Shown here: positions 1 through 8,447 of the stretch, in pieces
How the letters are laid out: each line of letters opens with the position of its first letter
How positions within the stretch are numbered: the first letter of the stretch is position 1
Origin: Natronobacillus azotifigens
GTDB lineage: Bacteria; Bacillota; Bacilli; Bacillales; Amphibacillaceae
Reading direction: 5' to 3'
Assembly: GCF_026805325.1 (NCBI RefSeq)
Contig: NZ_JAPRAT010000014.1
Span: 25,044 to 89,043, forward strand
DNA: 64,000 bases
Position numbers and translations under genes: made by a program
Notes under the pieces: generated by a model
Told to the model about the DNA's origin: nothing
What the model saw: the letters and a program-made list of their open reading frames with translations, nothing else
The model's database searches: none

Positions 1-34
1 CGCCATAACGAATTACAATATGATCATATAACAT
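1..34 (-). CDS. thiI: tRNA 4-thiouridine synthase ThiI (start only)
   Basis: Only the first eleven codons are in the window; they read MLYDHIVIRYG, which matches the usual ThiI start (M-x-YDHI-x-IR-[YF]-G). The ATG lies seven bases after the stop of the cysteine desulfurase gene, with GGGGT just ahead as a possible ribosome binding site. In B. subtilis ThiI receives sulfur from the desulfurase encoded next to it and thiolates uridine 8 of tRNA. The identification rests on few residues but is strongly backed by gene order. Confidence 0.8.
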   Translation of the reverse strand, partial: MLYDHIVIRYG

Positions 35-40
35 TATTAT

Positions 41-1180
41 CTACCCCATTGTTTGACTTAATTTCTTAATCACTTTTTTTAAAGAGCGTGAAAACAATTC
101 AATCTCACCTGCTGTATTTTGATACGATAAACTAATTCTTAATGCTGATCTTGTGCGATCACGTGGTAAGTTAATTGCTTTTAATACGGCACTATCTACT
201 GATTTCTTTGAAGAACAGGCAGATTTAGTTGAAAGAAAGATATTTCTTTCTTCTAATGCATGTAAAATTACTTCTGGCTTATACCCCGGTATAGAAAAAT
301 TCAGAATGTGTGGCGCTTGACCCTCGATTGTGTTTATTTTCACTTCTGGAATGACGGTTAATTCTTTTCTCAATTGTTCATGTAAATCCACCAAATAATC
401 TTGATGATTCTTTTGATGTTCAACAATCAAACGCATTGCTTTTACAAAAGAAACTGCCCCAGCTAAATTTTCTGTGCCGGAACGATAATTCATTTGTTGT
501 GTTCCTCCATGGAATAATGGAAATAAGTTAATTCCTTCTTTTACATACAACAATCCAGTACCTTTTAGCCCATGAATTTTATGTCCAGAAATGGTATAAA
601 GATCAATCCCACTATTTTCGAGTTTTAATTTTGTTTTACCAAACCCTTGCACATCATCGACATGAAAATAGGTTGTCGGTAAATCTTTCACTAGCTGCCC
701 AATCTCTTCGATTGGTTGAATTGTACCTAGCTCATTATTAATATGCATAATACTAAGTAAAACCGTATCTTTCTGAATCGCTTCTTCTACATCTTTTACT
801 TTTACAACACCCGTTTGATCAACCGGTAAATACGTGACAGTAAAACCTAACGATTCCAAGGCTTTACAAGAAGCAAGTACGGAAGGATGCTCAATTTCTG
901 AAGTAATGATGTGTTTTCCGCGATGTTGATTCGCCAACGCTATTCCCTTTATTGCCAGATTGTTGCCTTCCGTTCCACCTGATGTGAAAATTATTTCTTT
1001 CGATTTCACTCCAAGCAAATCAGCAGCTTGTTGATGTGCTTTCCTTAATAGCTTGTCCGCTTCCATTCCAAAACGATGGATAGAAGATGAATTTCCATAA
1101 TATTCTTGAGAAACTTTTTGAAAACTTGCTAAAACCTCTGGTAATGGTTTTGTTGTTGCACTATTATCAAAATAAATCAT
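41..1180 (-). CDS. nifZ: cysteine desulfurase, NifZ type (ThiI partner)
   Basis: This is a 379-residue pyridoxal-phosphate enzyme of the NifS/IscS class, which takes sulfur from cysteine and passes it on as a persulfide. Visible marks are the N-terminal YFDNSATT, the GGTEGNN cofactor loop, the HVDxVQ segment, the SGHKIHG motif with the Schiff-base lysine, and the active-site cysteine in TKSACSSKK near residue 322. The length is normal. Immediate coupling to thiI identifies it as the tRNA-thiolation desulfurase rather than the iron-sulfur SufS. HVDDVQ replaces the common HVDAVQ, probably without consequence. Confidence 0.93.
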   Translation of the reverse strand: MIYFDNSATTKPLPEVLASFQKVSQEYYGNSSSIHRFGMEADKLLRKAHQQAADLLGVKSKEIIFTSGGTEGNNLAIKGIALANQHRGKHIITSEIEHPSVLASCKALESLGFTVTYLPVDQTGVVKVKDVEEAIQKDTVLLSIMHINNELGTIQPIEEIGQLVKDLPTTYFHVDDVQGFGKTKLKLENSGIDLYTISGHKIHGLKGTGLLYVKEGINLFPLFHGGTQQMNYRSGTENLAGAVSFVKAMRLIVEHQKNHQDYLVDLHEQLRKELTVIPEVKINTIEGQAPHILNFSIPGYKPEVILHALEERNIFLSTKSACSSKKSVDSAVLKAINLPRDRTRSALRISLSYQNTAGEIELFSRSLKKVIKKLSQTMG

Positions 1181-1318
1181 TACATAACTCCCTTATGCCT
1201 TATTGCATTGAAATATCTTATCATAATATTTGCTGGATCAAAACAGTTAATTATTGATTTTTTTCCGATTTCAACCTTGTAAAGCTTGAATAGAGATTTC
1301 TACTAGGGAAACATAGCG

Positions 1319-1348
1319 AAAGTCCCATGCAACAGTGCAAGGGACTTT
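1319..1348 (-). terminator. stem-loop after the ezrA operon
   Basis: AAGTCCC and GGGACTT arms, extended by a TGCA pairing, form a hairpin just beyond the stop of the small membrane protein gene. The T-run on the minus strand is poor, so this could be a weak terminator or a processing stem that separates ezrA from nifZ. Confidence 0.45.
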
Positions 1349-1351
1349 TCC

Positions 1352-1711
1352 TTATTGAAGTTGAATACCTAATGCGGCCAACAAATCGTCAACCGAAACT
1401 GGGTTGGATCGTTCAAATTCATAAAGTATTTCTTGATTTTGATTACTGCTAGCCATTTCTTCTAATGAAGGCTTGTCGTCATCGTTCGAAATACTAGTAG
1501 GACTATCCTCTGGAACTTCTGTCTGCTCCGTACTTGCTTGTTCGAGACGATGTAAAGAGGAGTGAAGCTCAAATCCCAATCGACTAACTCCTTGTAAATC
1601 ATTACTTTCAAACGTTGGTGTGGGCTCTTGAATTAAAACAAAAAAGCTGGCCCAAACACTAATTGTAATCAAACTAGAAAAAACGAGACTTACTATTTTC
1701 ATCGCACTCAT
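1352..1711 (-). CDS. small membrane-anchored protein of unknown function
   Basis: The 119-residue product is not recognised. It has one hydrophobic segment at about residues 5-27 followed by a hydrophilic, acidic, Ser/Thr/Glu-rich domain, so it is probably anchored in the membrane with the tail outside. The C-terminal part (VSVDDLLAALGIQLQ-like) may form a short helix. It starts two bases after the ezrA stop codon, so it is almost certainly co-transcribed with and translationally coupled to ezrA. B. subtilis has a different gene (braB) near this position. A role in division or envelope work is only suggested by the neighbour. Confidence 0.75.
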   Translation of the reverse strand: MSAMKIVSLVFSSLITISVWASFFVLIQEPTPTFESNDLQGVSRLGFELHSSLHRLEQASTEQTEVPEDSPTSISNDDDKPSLEEMASSNQNQEILYEFERSNPVSVDDLLAALGIQLQ

Positions 1712-1713
1712 TC

Positions 1714-3420
1714 CTAACTAGGTATTTTAATTCTTGATTCTAACCTTTTGATTGCACCAGGCTCAATCTCTTCAAGTGCATGGGTAGCTGTTTCTAAGGC
1801 TTGCTCGTAAGCGTAACTTCTAAACAGCTCCTCAGCTTCGAGTAAGTTAGCCGCTAACAATGGATATCTACTTCGGTAACGGTTAGCATATTGAATAACT
1901 CTCTCCACTAAATACGCCTGCTCAATTAACAAATTGGTTTTCTCAAGCATGGTTTGAACAGATATTTCAGCTTCTTTTAATGCATGGCTTACTGCTCCCA
2001 TATCTAGAGGTTGTTGTGCTAATTTTTCCAACACTTGTTCACTTTTTTCTGTAGCTTCATCAAGGGTATTCCAGACAAAGGAAGGAACACCTGGCAAATT
2101 ACTTTTTTGTAATTTACGATTCGCATCAAACAACTCTCGCTTTAATTGCTGAATCTTTTTCTTTGCTTCGAGCTCTTCTTTACGGATCGTTCTCACTTGT
2201 GCTTTAAACTCCTGGTGAGATTCTTTTAATTTTTTTAAATCTTGATAACTCGACTCTAGTTGATCACGCATTGAAATATACGTTTCTTTATCTGCTTCTA
2301 AATCTGATGTTAATTGGTGGTATTGTCGCTCTAATTGATGTATCCATTTTTCTAAATTACGATAAAGTTCCATATCACTTTCTTCTAAGTAATACGTTTT
2401 TTGTAACTCGGTTACTTCTTCATTTGTCGCATCAAAATCTGCAGCTACTTCTTGGATCAAATTATCAAAAGGATCAAGATGTTTCTCAAGGTACGTTTTC
2501 GCTTGCGCCTCTTTTTCAAGTAATAAATATATTTCGCTAATTCTCTCTTCAATCGTTTCTATCATGGAATATAAATCATCGACATCTTTCTTTTCCAAAA
2601 GTTCCACTTGTTTTTCTAATTGTTCTTGAAAACCTTTTAACTCTTTTTCCAAATTATGATGTTCAATTCGATACCCTTCCTCTTTCATTTCTTGAATTCC
2701 TATTAACAGTTCATGAATTTGGTCTGGTACCTCTCGTTTACATTTTTTATAAATAATCGGAAATTCTTCTATTTTTTCAAATAACAAGTTTAGATTTTGC
2801 CGTATTGAATCAATGATTTTTCTCGCTTCATAGTAGTTACCCGAGTCACTAGCACTATAAAATTCATCCAATAATTCTTGTTGTTCATTTATTTCTTTTT
2901 CAAAACGATATTCCGCCTGTCCATACAGATGACGGTTCTGAATCAACAGATTACGCAACTCTTTCATTAGTGGTAAGACCTCAGCAACTTCTTTGCGACT
3001 TTGTTTTTCGGAGTCTAACAACGCATCCAATTCCGTATACATACGTTCAATTGTCTCTTCGATGTCATTTAACGTTTGCTCAACGGCTTTTAAATTTTTC
3101 TTTGCAGTTCCCATACGAAAACGGTCAGCTGCTTCTTCTGCATCTAATAAAAACTCTTCTATATCAGGAAGTGTTCTTGTTAGAATCTGATCCCACGTTT
3201 CTTTCCACGACTCAAATTTCTCTTGTGTTTCTCCGGATAGATTCAAAGCCTTGACTCGTTGCAATTCTTTCGTTACACTTCGATTCATAATATCCATTTT
3301 CCATGCTTCTAAGCGATCAACTTCATCATATACTTTTTTGCGTAAGATTAATCCAACAATAATTAACGCGATGATTATAAGAATAAAACCTATGATATAG
3401 GCAACTGTGTTTTCACCCAT
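1714..3420 (-). CDS. ezrA: septation ring formation regulator EzrA
   Basis: The 568-residue protein has one N-terminal membrane helix (about residues 6-25) and then almost unbroken coiled coil, which is the EzrA architecture (B. subtilis EzrA is 562 residues). EzrA binds FtsZ, restricts ring assembly to midcell and helps move PBP1 between septum and side wall. I chose the ATG at 3420 (MGENTVAYII) because GGGGAGG lies six bases upstream. An in-frame TTG at 3435 overlaps that ribosome binding site and is unlikely to be used. Position beside nifZ/thiI and ytsP agrees with B. subtilis. Confidence 0.95.
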   Translation of the reverse strand: MGENTVAYIIGFILIIIALIIVGLILRKKVYDEVDRLEAWKMDIMNRSVTKELQRVKALNLSGETQEKFESWKETWDQILTRTLPDIEEFLLDAEEAADRFRMGTAKKNLKAVEQTLNDIEETIERMYTELDALLDSEKQSRKEVAEVLPLMKELRNLLIQNRHLYGQAEYRFEKEINEQQELLDEFYSASDSGNYYEARKIIDSIRQNLNLLFEKIEEFPIIYKKCKREVPDQIHELLIGIQEMKEEGYRIEHHNLEKELKGFQEQLEKQVELLEKKDVDDLYSMIETIEERISEIYLLLEKEAQAKTYLEKHLDPFDNLIQEVAADFDATNEEVTELQKTYYLEESDMELYRNLEKWIHQLERQYHQLTSDLEADKETYISMRDQLESSYQDLKKLKESHQEFKAQVRTIRKEELEAKKKIQQLKRELFDANRKLQKSNLPGVPSFVWNTLDEATEKSEQVLEKLAQQPLDMGAVSHALKEAEISVQTMLEKTNLLIEQAYLVERVIQYANRYRSRYPLLAANLLEAEELFRSYAYEQALETATHALEEIEPGAIKRLESRIKIPS

Positions 3421-3694
3421 GTTAATCCTCCCCAAATGATTTTTCTCTATATCTAAAAATAAATCATTAACTTTATCTCTTTATTTCTTTGATTTGCATA
3501 GAATTCTGCTAGTTTATGTATTATCCCTATCATACCATGAACCACTTCTTTTTTGCTAAAAAAAATCAAATTATTTCGTTATCTGACAAATTTCCTAGTT
3601 TATTTCCTCAAATATGGAAGCACCTATGTATTGCCACAAGAAATAGGGACGGCTATAATGAATGATATAGATAGAATACACAAGGGGGATATAT

Positions 3695-4174
3695 ATGTTT
3701 GAAACAAAAGGTTACTCAGAATCTCGAGAAAAAAATTATCAACTCTTACTAAAACAACTAGAAGCACTCATTGAGGACGAAACAGATCAAATCGCAAACT
3801 TATCCAATAGTGCTGCATTATTAAATCAATTTCTAACTGAAATAAATTGGGTCGGTTTTTATTTATTAAAAGATAATCAACTTGTCCTCGGACCGTTCCA
3901 AGGACTACCGGCGTGTGTAAGGATTCAGGTAGGAAAAGGAGTCTGCGGTACTGCCGTTTCAACGAATCAAACACAGCGTATCGCTAATGTACACGAGTTT
4001 CCAGGACATATCGCTTGTGATGCTGCTAGTCAATCAGAAATTGTAGTTCCTGTTCATAAGAACGGCGAGATATATGGGGTATTAGACATTGACAGCCCAA
4101 TTAAAGACCGTTTTGATCAATTAGACCAAGAATATTTAGAACAATTTGTTGTGAAATTAGAGAAATATTTATAA
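3695..4174 (+). CDS. ytsP: free methionine-R-sulfoxide reductase (GAF domain)
   Basis: This 159-residue single GAF-domain protein reduces free methionine-R-sulfoxide. The three family cysteines are visible in PACVRI, GVCGTA and HIACDA, the last being the expected catalytic one. The DSP-x-x-DRFD segment near the C-terminus is also typical. The start is the ATG after AAGGGGGA. It is divergent from ezrA, as in B. subtilis, and followed by its own terminator. The cytosolic repair role is known for the family; nothing here suggests a signalling GAF protein. Confidence 0.92.
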   Translation: MFETKGYSESREKNYQLLLKQLEALIEDETDQIANLSNSAALLNQFLTEINWVGFYLLKDNQLVLGPFQGLPACVRIQVGKGVCGTAVSTNQTQRIANVHEFPGHIACDAASQSEIVVPVHKNGEIYGVLDIDSPIKDRFDQLDQEYLEQFVVKLEKYL

Positions 4175-4182
4175 GAAATTTT

Positions 4183-4220
4183 AAAATCCTCACCATATTA
4201 ATGATGAGGATTTTAATTTT
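4183..4220 (+). terminator. rho-independent terminator after ytsP
   Basis: AAAATCCTCA and TGAGGATTTT arms form a strong stem, followed by a T-rich run. It begins eight bases after the ytsP stop. Confidence 0.85.
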
Positions 4221-4324
4221 TATAAAATCACAAAAGCAACTTAGCTATATCCACCATTTAAATTCTTAATTCCTTATCAACTGTGTATTACCTATCGAAA
4301 TAGTGCAACTTTAAAAGCGTTCAT

Positions 4325-5341
4325 TTAGTTAAAACCAATGAGTTTTTGAGATACTTTATATGCCATGACACTAATCTTTCTTCCTAGCTTTCCAGGAAGG
4401 TTAATTAACCGACCCATCAAACCAAACTTCAGGTTACGATATAATTCAATATTTTCTTCTTTCACATATTTCATCAACATACGTTTTTTTTGGATATTCT
4501 CTTTTGTTCCAGAACGAATTAATAGAATCGCTGAAATAACGGTAACTATCTCCAAGTGTTTCAGCATATAATCACGTAATCGCTCTTCTTCAACTGCATC
4601 TAAATCAACAGCTTCTATCATAAGCTTATTCACCTTAATTTGTTGATCAATCTGTCTAATCATGACACTTTCATTAACTGATTGGTCGTTTCTTCCTATA
4701 AAATAGCGGTAAAAGTCCACATCAATATAAAACATACGTGTAGCATACTTTAATGGTGTATAAACATATAAATTATCTACATAGAAAGTATGTTTAGGCA
4801 ACTTTAGTTCACTTTTTCTTAATAAGTTGGTTCGGTAAATCATCGAATGCATTAAAATAAATTGACCCTTCTTAAATGGTTTTACTTGTTCCCAACCAAA
4901 AACAGTGTCTTCAGGTAAAACCTTTCTGTATTGCATCACTTTTCTATATTTGCTTCCCTGTTTTTCATAAATAAAGTTACTAATAAGAATGTCGATCGTT
5001 TCATTAGTTCCGGAAAAACCCCTTAATGTTTCAAGGACTTTTAGATACGCACGTGTATCCACCCAGTCATCACTATCAACAATCTTAAAATACAGACCAG
5101 TTGCATGGTCTAGCCCTGTATTAATCGCTTCTCCATGTCCACCGTTTTCTTGATGTATTACTTTAATAATTGCAGGGTATTTTAGAGCATAAGTATCTGC
5201 AATCTTTTTCGTCTTATCCACAGATCCATCATTTACTATCAGTATTTCGATATCCTCTCCACCAGTAAGTAATGATTCTATACAGTAGTGCATATAATCT
5301 TCAGAGTTGTAACATGGGATAACGACTGTTAAAAGTTTCAT
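4325..5341 (-). CDS. family 2 glycosyltransferase
   Basis: The 338-residue protein begins with the GT2 nucleotide-sugar fold: TVVIPCYNSEDYM, then IVNDGSVDKT, the NGGHGEAINTG loop and the metal-binding VDSDDWVD at residues 88-95. About 200 residues follow with no predicted membrane span, ending in a basic tail (LPGKLGRKISVMAYKVSQKL). The protein most resembles wall or capsule sugar transferases. It sits alone at the edge of the carbohydrate island, downstream of the broken GH3 gene, with about 100 bases between them. The acceptor cannot be read from sequence. Confidence 0.85.
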   Translation of the reverse strand: MKLLTVVIPCYNSEDYMHYCIESLLTGGEDIEILIVNDGSVDKTKKIADTYALKYPAIIKVIHQENGGHGEAINTGLDHATGLYFKIVDSDDWVDTRAYLKVLETLRGFSGTNETIDILISNFIYEKQGSKYRKVMQYRKVLPEDTVFGWEQVKPFKKGQFILMHSMIYRTNLLRKSELKLPKHTFYVDNLYVYTPLKYATRMFYIDVDFYRYFIGRNDQSVNESVMIRQIDQQIKVNKLMIEAVDLDAVEEERLRDYMLKHLEIVTVISAILLIRSGTKENIQKKRMLMKYVKEENIELYRNLKFGLMGRLINLPGKLGRKISVMAYKVSQKLIGFN

Positions 5342-5441
5342 TTATTACACAACCTTTACTATACCTGATCACTAGGTACTTGTATAAACTTGACTATCTT
5401 TTGAATATAATTTAAATCACTTTATGTATGACTTATTACTC

Positions 5442-7598
5442 TTATAGTTGATTCATCAAACTCACTATTTTTTTCTGCTTTTTTAGTTTCTTCATCTTTC
5501 GTGTTTCTTTAAAGATATGCGCTAATCCTTTAAAGAAATGACCATTGACAATCATGAGAATCCCACCAACCATTGGCATATTTATTGCACCACCAGTCAT
5601 TCGAGCATATCCACGAAATGGCATATGGTAGACAGACATCATGATAAGGTTTGCGGTACTTTGCTTACCAATCTTCCATAAGAATTTATGCACAAAGCGT
5701 AAAGCATGAAAAATAAAACGAGCAAATAGTCCTTTAGCGTATTGGCACTGTGCGATCGTGTCGTTATAATCCAACGGTTGAGTCCGATTCCAGTTTGCTT
5801 GCGGTAGCTTTCGTTCAATTAATTTTTCAAACACTTGATCTGCAATGTTCGTAATATCACCATTATAATACGGTGATAACTTAGTAGGTTCATATGGCAT
5901 GATGCTGGTTGTGCCTTTCACGAATAACTCTGCAGACAATCGAATCTCTTCACTTGAAGAACCAATCATGATTTGATAATTATTTTCTTCTATTTCCCAT
6001 TGAGATGTTTTTACGTTATAATATCTAAATGTCTGCTCGTTAAATAAAATCGATACACGCTTTGATTCTCCAGGCATTAGAAAAACTTTTGAAAAACCCT
6101 TCAACTCTTTTTTCGCTCTAAAGATTTGATTTGATACTGATCCAATATATAATTGTGCAATTTCTTTTCCAGCTTGTTTACCTGTATTCGTTAATGTGAA
6201 TTCAACACGATTATGTGCAACTTTGATATCATAACTAAATGATGTATAACTTAACCCATAACCAAAAGGATAACGTACCGGTATATTATTTGTATCATAA
6301 TACCGATAGCCAATAAACTGGGCTTCTCGATATTCTACACTGACTTCCTTGCCTGGAAAGTAATGATAAGTTGGTGTATCTTCATATTTAATTGGATAAC
6401 TCTCCGCTAACTTTCCCGACGGATTTACCAGTCCAGTTATGATTTTTAACATTGCCTTAGCTCCCGCTTGCCCACTTAGATATCCATGAAGCAAACCTTT
6501 TGTTTGATTAACCCAAGGCATTTTAACCTCTGAACCACAGGAAAGAACAACAATAATGTTTTCATTCACTTGATTAATAGCTTCTAGTAATTAAATCTGA
6601 TTATCTGGTATCGACATATTTGTTCGATAGAGACCTTCTGCTTCCGTTACTTCGTCTAATCCGAGATAGAGTAAAATAACATCCGCTTTCTTTGCCAAAC
6701 GACAAGCTGCGTCTAATTTTGTCGATTTTTTTTGCCGTAGCGTTGAAAGCCTGCTTCATAACCAATTACATTGAGGTTTAATTCATTTGCACTTGATAGG
6801 GTATTATCGAGCTTTGTCAGGTTAACAACGGATGAACCAGCTCCTTGATAGCGAGGATTTGCTGCAAAATCTTCAATGATTGCAATCTTTTTTTCTTTCT
6901 TAACAGATAATATCTGTTCATCGTTTTTTAAAAGAACGATCGATTCATCCGCTACTTTTTCAGCAAAATCATGATGAAGGTCTTGATCAAAATCTTGAAC
7001 GTCATGTTTTAAGCGACATTACAGCCTTCACGTCTGCTTCTTTAATAGCCATTTCAAAAGCGGTTAAATATATTTCACGTAATGTTCTTTCATCTACAAT
7101 TGTGTCAATCGTCATTCGTCGTTCTTCTTGATTATTAACGGCAAAGTGTTTCACACAGGCAGATATACCTTGAGATTGAATCCCTTTAATATAGGAAGAA
7201 GCCAATTTTCCTGCGTGATATGGATCTTCACTGAAATATTCAAAATTCCTTCCACATAAAGGATTTCGCTTCATATTTATACCTGGACCAAGTAAAACAT
7301 TTACTTTTTGTGATACCGCCTCTCGACCTAAATGTTCTCCAATCTTTTCACCAAGTTCTATATTCCAACTATTCGCAACGGTTGCAGCGGTTGGGAAACA
7401 TGTAGCAGGAATACTTTCATTCAAACCAAGGTGATCGGCCGCTGCTGCTTGTTTACGAATCCCATGTGGACCATCTGCAAGAAAGATACTTTTAATTCCT
7501 AAATGCTTAATGTCTTGTGTTTGCCAAAAATCTTTTCCGGACATTAAACTAGCTTTTTCTTCTAGTGTCATTTGTTTAATCAAGTCATTATGCTTCAT
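5442..7598 (-). pseudogene. decayed GH3 beta-glucosidase
   Basis: Two open fragments belong to one ancestral glycoside hydrolase family 3 gene. The front piece (7002-7598) has [26 protein letters not shown] and [12 protein letters not shown]. The rear piece (5442-6569) has YPFGYGLSYT, a fibronectin-like domain and a C-terminal extension. Three lesions are visible. A deletion near 7003 joins AVMS directly to the later domain (VQDFDQD...ADESIVLLKND) and removes roughly 100 residues including the catalytic aspartate region. An eight-A run at 6726-6733 needs one more base to keep frame. An in-frame TAA lies at 6591-6593. The front fragment keeps a good ribosome binding region and a LytTR-like promoter, so decay looks fairly recent. 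No active enzyme can result. Confidence 0.9.
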
Positions 7599-7722
7599 TG
7601 CATTACCTCTTATAAATAGTGTAGGATGATTCGCGCTTTAAATACTTGAAATATTTTTTTGAAAGTGTTAAATCAATTTGAAAGGGTATTCATTTTATGC
7701 TTTTTTAAAAGAGCTTATTCAA

Positions 7723-7789
7723 ATTTTAACACACAGCCTTTTAAATAGATCATTTATTCATCAACGGTAGGTTTTCTTTAATGAATGGT
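7723..7789 (-). promoter_or_regulatory. LytTR-type direct repeats and -10 box upstream of the GH3 pseudogene
   Basis: On the minus strand ACCATTCAT (7781-7789), 12 bases, then ACCGTTGAT (7760-7768). The second half fits the published LytTR consensus WMMGTTNRK fully and the first with one change. A TAAAAT -10 box (7723-7728) lies 31 bases downstream; there is no good -35 box, as expected of an activated promoter. The same layout occurs ahead of the GH2 operon. Confidence 0.65.
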
Positions 7790-7866
7790 AATCATATTGT
7801 GTAGCTGTTGCATTACAACATTTTGGGTTCCACATTTAGTTATTTTCAGTAAGTTTTAAAATATGT

Positions 7867-7905
7867 AAAAAAGAGGAAACAGCGGTGATAGTGGTTTCCT
7901 CTTTT
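7867..7905 (-). terminator. terminator of the GH2-GH78-GH3 operon
   Basis: AAAAGAGGAAAC and GTTTCCTCTTTT arms form a long stem with T-runs on both strands, about 90 bases beyond the last gene of the operon. The rest of the 400-base gap (7599-7997) holds only the LytTR-like promoter of the GH3 pseudogene. Confidence 0.85.
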
Positions 7906-7997
7906 ATTAACTACAGATTCGATTTTAATATGTTCTAACAATTCCTAAGCTTCAAACATGAATCCTTTTCATCAGGCCTAGGACCAATGTAAATAAT

Positions 7998-8447
7998 TTA
8001 GTAAGCTTTTTTACCAATATCAAAGAATGAAGCAAGGATCGATAATACCCATGTTATTACAAAAATAACTATAAGCATTACTGCTTGCTCTCCAGCTTCG
8101 AAAGCTGCCTCATTTCCTAATTCAAGATTTGATCCAAAAATATACCCGAAAGACTCAACTCTCATACTAATGAATCTTACACCTGCCCAAATAATGAGGA
8201 CAGTTGCAATGATACGACTTACATCTACTAGAATTTTTACGCCTTTAGAGTCTCCTAATTGCGGTAGAATGATTGAAACCAATATAGCCACTATAGCACC
8301 GATCAGCATGAAAAGTACATTCATACGCATATCCTCATAATAAGGCTTATTCACATTAGAAATGTAGATGCTTAATGTTGTGATTGTCATCAATCCAACA
8401 ATTATATAAGCGAAAAATCCTATTTTTTGATTTTTTAAGAAATTCAT
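7998..8447 (-). CDS. four-helix membrane protein coupled to GH3
   Basis: The 149-residue product is not recognised. It has four hydrophobic segments, near residues 9-29, 42-62, 75-95 and 120-142, with short loops. Its ATG overlaps the stop codon of the membrane-anchored GH3 gene (TAATG), so translation is coupled and the amounts of both proteins are probably linked. It is the last gene before the operon terminator. A role as a membrane partner of the anchored glucosidase is inference; it has no transporter signature and could equally be an independent small membrane protein. Confidence 0.75.
   Translation of the reverse strand: MNFLKNQKIGFFAYIIVGLMTITTLSIYISNVNKPYYEDMRMNVLFMLIGAIVAILVSIILPQLGDSKGVKILVDVSRIIATVLIIWAGVRFISMRVESFGYIFGSNLELGNEAAFEAGEQAVMLIVIFVITWVLSILASFFDIGKKAY

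Noticed and set aside
5442..7598. Two separate functional GH3-related genes
   Set aside because: The fragments are contiguous parts of one GH3 domain order, the sequence between them still translates to GH3 in shifted frames, and the catalytic aspartate region is gone.
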